In this document: piece by piece, positions 42,218 to 55,500 of the stretch
How positions within the stretch are numbered: the first letter of the stretch is position 1
Layout: every line of letters starts with the position of its first letter
Assembly: GCF_030056795.1 (NCBI RefSeq)
Contig: NZ_JASHKQ010000011.1
Location: 62,001-126,000, forward strand
Direction of reading: 5' to 3'
Length of the DNA: 64,000 nucleotides
DNA from: Rhodococcus sp. IEGM 1381
GTDB lineage: Bacteria; Actinomycetota; Actinomycetes; Mycobacteriales; Mycobacteriaceae
Program-made: the position numbers and the translations under genes
Notes under the pieces: model-generated
Seen by the model: the letters and a program-made list of their open reading frames with translations, nothing else
Told to the model about the DNA's origin: nothing
Databases searched by the model: none

Positions 42218-43870
42218 ATGCACGCTGAGTCTGCGCTTTCCAGAAGGACATTTCTTCGCTCGTCGTCGGTGGCCGTCGCTGTGGCGGGAGTGGCCACAAC
42301 ACTGCCCGCGACCGCACACGCGCAGGCCAGCGATCGAGGCTTTCTACACGGGGTTGCGTCGGGAGATCCGTTACCCGACGCGATCGTTCTCTGGACCCGC
42401 ATCACCCCCACGCCCGACGCCACCCCGGGCTCCGGAGTCGGCCCGCAGGTGTCGGTGACGTGGCGGATTTCCCGCAGCGCGGATATGGGTGACGTCGTCT
42501 CCTCCGGAACGGTCTCCACCGGCCCCGATACCGACCACACCGTCAAGGTCGACGTCAACGGCCTCAGCGCAGACACCACGTACTTCTACGACTTCCGGAC
42601 GAGCGACGCGGCCTCGGCCGTCGGGACCACACACACCGCTCCGGCCAACGATGCCGATATCGATGCAATGCGCTTCGGTGTTGTCTCGTGCTCCAACTGG
42701 GAGTCGGGGTACTTCGGTGCCTACCGGCATTTGGCGGCCAGGACGGATTTGGACGCCATCGTGCACCTCGGCGACTACATCTACGAGTACGAGACGGGCG
42801 GCTTCCCGGGGCGCGACGGCGTCGTTCGGCAGCATTCGCCCACGCACGAGATCGTCACACTCGCCGATTACCGTCAGCGGCACGGTCAGTACAAGTCCGA
42901 CCCGGATCTGCAGGCCGCCCACGTCGACGTGCCGTGGATCTGCACGTGGGACGACCACGAATCGGCCAACGACGCCTACGACGGTGGTGCCGAGAACCAC
43001 ACTCCGGCCACCGAGGGCGATTGGTACACGCGCAAGGCCAATTCGGTGCAGGCCTACTACGAGTGGATGCCGGTCCGCGCGGCGGGCACCGCGACCAACC
43101 GCCACCTCTACCGCAGGCTGCGGTTCGGCAACCTTCTGGAATTGTCGATGCTGGACCTGCGTACCTACCGTTCGCAGCAGGTGTTGCCGTTCAACGGTCC
43201 CGAAGTCGATTCGCCGAACCGAACCATCACCGGTGCCGAGCAGATGCAGTGGCTCACGGACGGCATCGTCTCGTCGCCGACGCAGTGGAAGATCGTCGGC
43301 AATCCGGTGATGATCACGCCCACTCTGATCCCGCCGCTCGACCGCGATGCGGCCAAGGCCGTCACCTCCCTGCTCGGCATCCCGGAGGGCGGCTTGCCTT
43401 ACAACGCCGATCCTTGGGACGGGTACACCGCCGACCGCAGGAAGCTCCTCGGTGCCATCGTGGACGCGGGCGTCGACAACACGGTGTTCATCACCGGCGA
43501 CATCCACTCGGCGTGGGCCTGCGAGGTGCCCCTCGACGCGGCGCGCTATGCAACCACGCAGCCCGCTGCTACCGAGTTGGTCGTCACGTCGGTCAGTTCG
43601 GCCAACATCGACGACCTGACGCACACTCCGCCGCATACGTTGGGCCGAGTCGCCGAGGAAGCATTCAAGGCGCTCAACCACCACGTGAAGTTCGTCGACC
43701 TCGACAGCCACGGGTTCGGCGTCTTCGAGGTCACCAAGACGGCGGCTCGGATGGACCACTGGTTCCTCACTGCGAAGGAGGATCCGCGGACCGGTGTGTA
43801 CTGGGGAGCCGGCTTCACCGTCGACTCCGGCACCCAGCGCGTCCGGGCGGCGGCACCGCCTGCCGGATAG
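42218..43870 (+). CDS. phoD: PhoD-family alkaline phosphatase/phosphodiesterase (Tat-secreted)
   Basis: A 550-residue protein with a Tat signal: SRRTFLRSS followed by a hydrophobic stretch and TAHAQA. The N-terminal PhoD_N beta domain (about 40-140) precedes the metallophosphatase domain with metal ligands in VSCSNWESGYF, HLGDYIYEYE, TWDDHESANDAYD and FITGDIHSAWAC. It should hydrolyse phosphomonoesters or -diesters outside the cell using Ca and Fe. The start ATG 42218 gives the complete Tat signal. TrhO and RluA-like genes follow on the same strand with small gaps, but the three functions have no evident link. Phosphate-starvation control is usual in this family; no Pho box was identified. 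Confidence 0.92.
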   Translation: MHAESALSRRTFLRSSSVAVAVAGVATTLPATAHAQASDRGFLHGVASGDPLPDAIVLWTRITPTPDATPGSGVGPQVSVTWRISRSADMGDVVSSGTVSTGPDTDHTVKVDVNGLSADTTYFYDFRTSDAASAVGTTHTAPANDADIDAMRFGVVSCSNWESGYFGAYRHLAARTDLDAIVHLGDYIYEYETGGFPGRDGVVRQHSPTHEIVTLADYRQRHGQYKSDPDLQAAHVDVPWICTWDDHESANDAYDGGAENHTPATEGDWYTRKANSVQAYYEWMPVRAAGTATNRHLYRRLRFGNLLELSMLDLRTYRSQQVLPFNGPEVDSPNRTITGAEQMQWLTDGIVSSPTQWKIVGNPVMITPTLIPPLDRDAAKAVTSLLGIPEGGLPYNADPWDGYTADRRKLLGAIVDAGVDNTVFITGDIHSAWACEVPLDAARYATTQPAATELVVTSVSSANIDDLTHTPPHTLGRVAEEAFKALNHHVKFVDLDSHGFGVFEVTKTAARMDHWFLTAKEDPRTGVYWGAGFTVDSGTQRVRAAAPPAG

Positions 43871-43888
43871 CGCGCCATACTGGTCGGC

Positions 43889-44731
43889 GTGGCTGTACCG
43901 AAAATCGTCCTGTTCTATGTGTTCACTCCGCTACCCGATCCCGAGGCGATCCGGCTGTGGCAACAGACGCTGGCCGCGTCGAACAATCTGACCGGACGCA
44001 TCCTCATCTCGGAACACGGCATCAACGCGACGGTGGGTGGCGACGTCGACGACGTCAAACTGTACGTCCGCGGCACCCGCAGCTATCCGGCCTTCAAGAC
44101 GGCCGACATCAAGTGGTCCGATGGGCTCGGCAACGATTTCCCACGCCTGAGCGTGCGCGTCCGCGACGAGATCGTCACGTTCGGAGCCCCCGGGGAGCTG
44201 AGAGTCGACACCGAAGGGGTGGTCGGCGGCGGGACTCATCTGAGCCCGGAGCAGGTGCATCAGCTCGTAGATTCCCGCGGCGACGACGTCGTCTTCTTCG
44301 ACGGCCGCAATGCGTTCGAGGCACAGATCGGCAAGTTCAAGAACGCGGTGGTCCCCGACGTCGAGACAACGAGGGACTTTGTCTCCCAACTCGATTCCGG
44401 TGCCTACGACCATCTGAAGAAGTCCCCGGTGGTCACGTACTGCACCGGGGGAGTTCGGTGCGAGGTGCTCTCGTCGCTGATGGTGGCCCGTGGGTTCGAG
44501 GAGGTCTATCAGCTCGACGGCGGAATCGTCCGGTACGCAGAGACTTTCGGTGACGAGGCGCTCTGGGAAGGCTCGCTGTTCGTCTTCGACAAGCGGATGG
44601 CGCAGAACTTCTCCGACCACACCGCCGTCATCGGTCGCTGCAGTGCCTGTGGCAATCCGACATCGCGCTACCAGGACTTCGACGGTGATGCCGGCCGTGG
44701 TTTGCGGTTGATCTGTCTCGATTGCGCGTAG
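43889..44731 (+). CDS. trhO: tRNA uridine(34) 5-hydroxylase, rhodanese family (TrhO/YceA)
   Basis: A 280-residue protein starting at GTG 43889 (encoding the [18 protein letters not shown]-terminus). The N-terminal ferredoxin-like domain (about 1-95) is followed by a rhodanese domain with the active-site loop [11 protein letters not shown] (Cys185, Cys191) and then [14 protein letters not shown]. TrhO hydroxylates wobble uridine 34 of tRNA using oxygen, the first step toward 5-alkoxyuridine. The C-terminal [14 protein letters not shown] and LICLDCA carry four cysteines that may bind zinc. It is 18 bp downstream of phoD and 4 bp upstream of the pseudouridine synthase, another RNA-modifying enzyme. 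Confidence 0.92.
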   Translation: MAVPKIVLFYVFTPLPDPEAIRLWQQTLAASNNLTGRILISEHGINATVGGDVDDVKLYVRGTRSYPAFKTADIKWSDGLGNDFPRLSVRVRDEIVTFGAPGELRVDTEGVVGGGTHLSPEQVHQLVDSRGDDVVFFDGRNAFEAQIGKFKNAVVPDVETTRDFVSQLDSGAYDHLKKSPVVTYCTGGVRCEVLSSLMVARGFEEVYQLDGGIVRYAETFGDEALWEGSLFVFDKRMAQNFSDHTAVIGRCSACGNPTSRYQDFDGDAGRGLRLICLDCA

Positions 44732-44735
44732 AGAG

Positions 44736-45620
44736 ATGCTGCCTTTTCGAGACGGTCTCGCGCCTATGAGACTGCTTCTACCGCATGGTGATCCGGCCAC
44801 CACCATCGTCGAATACCTCGAACGTGAGATGCCCGACGACAACTGGCAGCGGGCCATGCGCGACGCCGAAGTGGTCGACGAGAAGAGCAGGCCTATCTCC
44901 GACGCGACGCGGTACCGTGCCGGCATTCAGGTGTACTTCTATCGCGTTCCAGCGCAGGAGGTTCCGGTGCCGTTCGAGATCGGAATCCTGCACGAGGACG
45001 AAAATTTGCTGGTGGTCGACAAGCCGCACTTCCTCGCCACCATCCCGCGTGGTCGGCATGTGACCGAAACGGCGACGGTGCGACTACGCAGGCAGTTCGA
45101 CTGCCCCGACCTCACGCCCGCGCACCGACTCGATCGCGCCACCGCTGGGGTGCTGCTCTTCACCAAGACCAAGCATGCCCGACGGCCGTATCAGGAACTC
45201 TTCTCCTCCCGCAACGTCACCAAGGAATACGAAGCAGTTGCGGGATTCGATGCGGCGCTGCACTTTCCCCGCGTCGTGCGCAGCAGAATCCTCAAGGAGC
45301 ACGGGGTGATGACGGCATACGAGGAGCCCGGGGAGCCGAACAGTGAGACCCTGATCGAACTGGTCGAGACGTTCGGCACAGCCGCCCGCTATCGACTGTT
45401 TCCCAAGACGGGCAAGACTCACCAGCTGCGGATTCACCTGTCCTCGTTGGGGATTCCGATCGAGAACGATCCGTACTATCCGGTGTTCACCTCGGTTCCG
45501 GCCGATGACTTCACCAGACCCTTGCAGCTCCTCGCACGGGCACTCGAGTTCACGGACCCGCTGACCGGTGAGGCCAGGTGCTTCGTCAGCGCCCGGCATC
45601 TGCGGACCGACGCCCCCTGA
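44736..45620 (+). CDS. RluA-family pseudouridine synthase
   Basis: A 294-residue RNA pseudouridine synthase. The catalytic motif is HRLDRATAGVLLF with Asp133, preceded by LLVVDKPHFLATIP and followed by GKTHQLRIHLSSLGIPI. It isomerises uridine to pseudouridine in rRNA or tRNA; the exact site is unknown. The start at 44736 is preferred over the internal ATG at 44766, because the MLPFRDGLAPMRLLLP beginning is typical of the actinobacterial group. It follows TrhO after only 4 bp, so both RNA-modifying enzymes are probably made from one transcript. The gene ends in a spacer of alternating CG repeats and a hairpin. Confidence 0.9.
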   Translation: MLPFRDGLAPMRLLLPHGDPATTIVEYLEREMPDDNWQRAMRDAEVVDEKSRPISDATRYRAGIQVYFYRVPAQEVPVPFEIGILHEDENLLVVDKPHFLATIPRGRHVTETATVRLRRQFDCPDLTPAHRLDRATAGVLLFTKTKHARRPYQELFSSRNVTKEYEAVAGFDAALHFPRVVRSRILKEHGVMTAYEEPGEPNSETLIELVETFGTAARYRLFPKTGKTHQLRIHLSSLGIPIENDPYYPVFTSVPADDFTRPLQLLARALEFTDPLTGEARCFVSARHLRTDAP

Positions 45621-45625
45621 ACCGA

Positions 45626-45700
45626 CAAACGCGCGCGCGTTCGCCAGACGCTCGCGGAATAGATAACCATTCCGCGGGCACCCAGCAAACGCGCGCGCGT
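45626..45700. repeat. CG-alternating direct repeats around a hairpin
   Basis: CAAACGCGCGCGCGT occurs at 45626-45640 and again at 45686-45700, 60 bp apart. Between them CGCGGAAT-AGATAACC-ATTCCGCG (45653-45676) forms a hairpin, and gttcgccagacg faces gtctgcgag. The unit fills the spacer between convergent genes ending at 45620 and 45718 and is likely a terminator region; the CG-alternating tracts could form left-handed DNA. Confidence 0.75.
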
Positions 45701-45717
45701 CTGCGAGAACCCAAGCC

Positions 45718-51195
<5,478 letters not shown>

Positions 51196-51580
51196 CGTAT
51201 CTCTCTTCGCTCGGTATGGGCGCACTTCGTCGGCGCACTCTCGATGGAACGTGGATCGGTGCCAGGCATGTCCGTTACTCATGCGCCCATGCAGCACTCC
51301 GATCGACCTATTCTAACGGCAATGTGCCCCCATGCATCGCCAACGACGTTCGGCGTGAGTGTGATTGATCACGAAAAGCTGAATCATATTCTATGACAGC
51401 GTATTTCGTATCGGACCGGTCGAGCCTGCCGGGCAATTTCGATTTCGTACCCGTGAGTAGCGTTGGCGTAAGGGCTAATTCACTGTTCGGGCACACACGT
51501 ACCTACCGGCGAGTACATTACCGGTGGGTACGGCTCCGTCGAGCCCTCTTTCGCGTTCCGATTCGTCGCGCGTCGAGCTC
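51196..51580. other. Regulatory spacer upstream of the carboxylase gene
   Basis: About 385 bp between the carboxylase start and the TetR stop, both on the minus strand. It contains the inverted/tandem TACCGGYGRGTA repeats (51499-51531) and an AT-rich patch (about 51375-51410) that could hold the promoter of the carboxylase gene on the minus strand. No coding sequence was recognised. Confidence 0.6.
51499..51531. promoter_or_regulatory. Operator-like inverted and tandem repeats before the carboxylase
   Basis: GTACCTACCGG (51499-51509) pairs with CCGGTGGGTAC (51521-51531) with one mismatch. Within it TACCGGCGAGTA (51504-51515) and TACCGGTGGGTA (51519-51530) repeat in tandem 15 bases apart, each nearly self-complementary. 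This is a likely site for two dimers of the adjacent TetR regulator. Confidence 0.65.
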
Positions 51581-52255
51581 TCACAGGGCGTCCCCGTCGT
51601 CGGTACAGGGCAGCCGCAGCGCGTTGACCCACAGCCTCGTCGCAGTCTCGAGCAGACTCTCGTAGTCCGCTGCGGCCCGACCGCCGGCGGCGTCGACGAC
51701 GAAGTGATTGAACGCGAGCCGGCTGATCATCGACGAGAGGGCTCGGGAGGCGAGAAGGGGATCGAGTTCGGTGTCGGCCAGGCCTCGGTTCTGCAGACTT
51801 TGGATACTGCGGGCATTGCGTCTGACGAAGGCGTCGGCGCGCTCGCGGCGTAGCCGTCGAAATTCGGGATCTATGTTCGAGACCTGCTCGAGCAGGGCCA
51901 TCAGCTTCGCGTTGCGCTGGTACGCCTCGAAGTAGGCGCGGTTACTCGCGGCGATCACGGCCACCGGATTTTCGTGGGGATCCACACGTTCCGTACCGGG
52001 GTGCAGCATGTCGTCCCTGGCCTGTTCGAGCACCGCGGCCAGGATTTCTTCTTTGCTGGTGAAGTACGTGTAGAAGGTTCCGGCGGAGCACCGAGCAGCG
52101 CGGGTGATGTCGATCAGCCGGGAGTCGAGGTATCCGCTCTCCTCGAAGACGCGTCGTGCGGCCGCGACGAGCGAGGATCGAGTTCGTAGCCCGCGTGGGG
52201 TGATCGGCAGCTCCCGACCAGGAAGCTCGCCACCGGACTCCGACGCAGCAGGCAT
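51581..52255 (-). CDS. TetR family regulator upstream of the carboxylase
   Basis: A 224-residue TetR protein. The DNA-binding helices are at about residues 20-70: RTRSSLVAAARRVFEESGY, then RLIDITRAARCSAGTFYTYF with the TFYTYFTSKEEIL turn. The C-terminal domain (AAFNHFV-type helices, ALSSMISRLAFNHFVV) is of the fatty-acid/lipid-related TetR sort, but no ligand can be named. It precedes the carboxylase gene on the same strand with 385 bp between them, containing tandem operator-like repeats, so it probably controls that gene. A GCACGG-TT-CCGTGC palindrome just upstream suggests autoregulation. ATG start at 52255; the transcript may be nearly leaderless, with a TATAAAG-like box 8 bases before. 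Confidence 0.87.
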   Translation of the reverse strand: MPAASESGGELPGRELPITPRGLRTRSSLVAAARRVFEESGYLDSRLIDITRAARCSAGTFYTYFTSKEEILAAVLEQARDDMLHPGTERVDPHENPVAVIAASNRAYFEAYQRNAKLMALLEQVSNIDPEFRRLRRERADAFVRRNARSIQSLQNRGLADTELDPLLASRALSSMISRLAFNHFVVDAAGGRAAADYESLLETATRLWVNALRLPCTDDGDAL

Positions 52256-52278
52256 TCAGTCTTTATACGTCATTGTGT

Positions 52279-52292
52279 GCACGGTTCCGTGC
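52279..52292. promoter_or_regulatory. Palindrome in the TetR/helicase divergent promoter
   Basis: GCACGG-TT-CCGTGC is a perfect inverted repeat 24 bp upstream of the TetR ATG, within the 283-bp spacer shared with the divergent helicase gene. It may be the autoregulatory site. Its sequence differs from the repeats before the carboxylase, so one regulator binding both is not certain. Confidence 0.45.
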
Positions 52293-52538
52293 GGATGAAC
52301 CTGCGAATCTCACCCCGCTGAGGAAGTCGCGTGTTCGAGCGGGTACCGAGGGAGTGGATCGGGGCGCTCCGCTGTGGTGCACACGGCCACCGAAACGCGG
52401 TCTTTGTGACCCGGCACTAGAACGCATTCTGTGTGCTCAGCACGCGGTGAACAACTGCTTTCGAGCGGCTAGTGTGGCCGAGGTGCGCAAGCACTGTCCC
52501 CGCGATGGGACGACCATTCGAGTATTTATGGGGAAACT

Positions 52539-55500
52539 GTGACGGCTGCAGCGGCTACCGGTCGTGAACACGACGACGAGCTCAAAAGCAGGGTGCAACG
52601 CCTGCTGCGCTTCCTTCGCGAGATCGTCGAAGCGAGATCGAACCCTGTGCTTCGATTCGACGACCACGTACAGGTCGAGTGGGTGCATTCCGGTGACGTG
52701 CCCATGCAGCTCGATCTGCTGGCCAAGCAGGGTGGCGTGGTGCTCCGTGCGCCGCGCATCGCGGTCGACGAGCCGCCCGCGCCTCCCGAGCTGCTGTCGG
52801 GGTGGCTCGATCCTCAGATCGTCGCCGACAGCCGCTACCGCGAGCTGGAGCTGGCCGACGCGTCCTCGGTGACGTCCCGCCGTCGTGCGGAGGCGCAGGA
52901 ATCCGATGCCGACTTCGATATCCGCAAGGCGTACGAGATCAAGAAGGCTTTCGAGGAGTACTCGCAGTCGTGGAAGGAATGGGCGCAGGAGGACCGGGAG
53001 CGGCGTCCCCAGGCTGCGATCTACCAGGCCCTGCAGCTGATGATGCAAGAGCTCGCGTCCCGGCCCGAGTCGATCGAACTGGTGGTGGCGTCGGGGTTGC
53101 TGACGTCGAGCAACGCCGATCCGCAGCGCAGCGTCCGTACCCACCTGATCACGCAGTCGGCCAACATCGAGCGGGACGTTCGTACCGGTGACCTGTTGGT
53201 ACGTCTCGCCGCGAACACAACCCCGCGGCTGGAGGACGGGCAGCTGCTGACGGGCTCGAACGAATTCGATACTTCCGGATCGGTGGACCTGGCGCAGCAG
53301 TTGCACAACTCGGTCACCTCGCCCATCGGAGCCGGAGTCGAGCAGTTCCTCCGAACCTGGGCTGCGCGAGTTCCGCGCCACGAGATCGAGGTACTCGATC
53401 GGGTCGGACCGCCCGGAGCTCTCGCCTACATCGACGACGACCGAACACTGACCATCTCGCCTGCCCTCGTGCTCCGTACCCGCAACTCGTTTGCGTTGGT
53501 CGAGTACTACGAGCAGATGATCGCCGATCTCGAATTCGCCGACTCCCCGGTACCGCTGGGTCTCGCGCAGCTCGTCGATGCCATCGAACCGGCCGATCGA
53601 TTGGCGTGGCTCGAGCGCACCGGAGCTGGTGAGTCTGCGGTTTTGGCCGAGGATCCGCTGTTTCCGTTGCCGGCGAATGCGGAGCAGTCGCAAATCATCG
53701 AACGTCTCGGTCGCGACAGCGGTGTCGTGGTCGAGGGCCCACCCGGTACGGGCAAGACCCACACCATCGCGAACTTGATGTCGGGGCTGTTGGCGCGCGG
53801 TCAACGGGTTCTGGTCACCAGTGAGAAGTCACAAGCTTTGCGTGTGTTGCGTGACAAACTGCCGCCGGAGTTGCAGGAGCTCTGTGTGTCCATCACCGAC
53901 CTCTCTCGTGGTGGTTCGGACGAGCTGAACCGCAGCGTCGCGAAGATAGCCGAACGCAAGACCTCCTTCGACGAGGCCAGCGAGGTGCAGAAGATCGAAG
54001 CACTGACGACGCAGCGTGCGGCGGCTGTCGCTGGGCGGGCCGAGCTGATGGACCGCGTCAGGGCGCTCCGTGAGTCCGAAACTGTTGTGCACGAAAATGT
54101 TTCGGACGGATATGACGGCACGGTGTCCTCGATCGTCCGCAAGGTCAAAGCAGCCGAGAGCTCACACGAGTGGCTGCCGGGCCCACTGCTGGCCGACCGG
54201 CCCCCACTCGACGGTACCCAGGTCGATCGCTTGCGCACGTTGATCGCAACCTCGGACGAGAATCGCACACTGCGCTCCCGCCAAGTGCTGCCGCGCCCGG
54301 AGACGATGCTGCCGAATTCGGCCGAACTCGCCGCGCTGTGCCGGCGCGCAAGCGCGCAGATCGACGCCGTCTCGCCGCAGGCCGCCTCCCTCATCACGCT
54401 GATAGACGGCGTGCAGCCGGCGGTGTCCGCAGAGATCCGGCAACTGTGCGAGGAGCTTGCCGCCCGAGTTCGAGCGGTGGTCGAACTCGACGGTTCCTAT
54501 TCGCGCCTGACCGATTCGGTGCTGTCCGGTGAAGCCGCGCACCTGTGGTCTCGGGTCAGCGGACTCGACCTGATGGTCGAGACAGCAGCTGCGTCGGATC
54601 GCTACGTCGGTGCACACGACGTGCAATGTTCGTCGAGTTCGGCGGCGGCGCTGGCGGCGATGGATGCGCTTGCCGGAGCCCTGGAGTCGGGCGTCGAGTG
54701 GAAGCCGCGGTTCCGCCGCAGCGAGGAGCAGAAAGCCGTCGAGGCACTCGACATCGTGGCCACGGTCGACGGACAACCCGCGACGACGGCTATGGCCGCG
54801 CGTCTGGTGGCCGAACACATCCGCGCACTGGACACCGTGCAGACCGCATCGGTGCTCCTGGCCGACCTGGCGATCATCGTTCCGCTCGACGGAACGCGTT
54901 CGATTCGCGTGAACAACGTGGCGCGTATCGCCGATCGGCTCGGCCTGGTGGCGTCGGTGGTTTCCGCACGTGACGCCCTGGTGCACCGGCTCTACGCTAT
55001 TTCCCCTGCGGCACCGTGGATTCGAAGCATGGCCGAGGCGCGCGAGATCGCCGGAGCCGCCGATGCCATCAACGAGCGAATGGGCATCCAGGCCGCGCGG
55101 GCCGAACTCGACGCCCTGCAGTTCTCGGTCGCCACTCGTATCGATGCCGGGCCGTCACCCGAGGGCTCGACCCTGGTGAGTGCGTTGAGCACCGCCGATC
55201 CGGTGGAATTGGCTGCTGCCGTTGCCTCGTATTCGCAGGCATGTGCCGAGCAAGAAGATCAACTCCTGCTCGAATCGATGTCGGCGTCATTGTCCGCGGT
55301 GGCACCCGCCCTGTTCGATCTGGTCGAGGACACCGCCGCTGACCTCGAGTGGGACGAGCTCAGTTGGCAGATGTCGAAGGCCTGGGCGTGGCGTCGTGCT
55401 CGCGAGTGGGTCGGCGAGCAGCATCATGGCGGTCTCGAACAGCAACTCGAAGCGGAATTGGCCGCTGCCGATACCGACATCGCTTATCTCACTACCCGTC

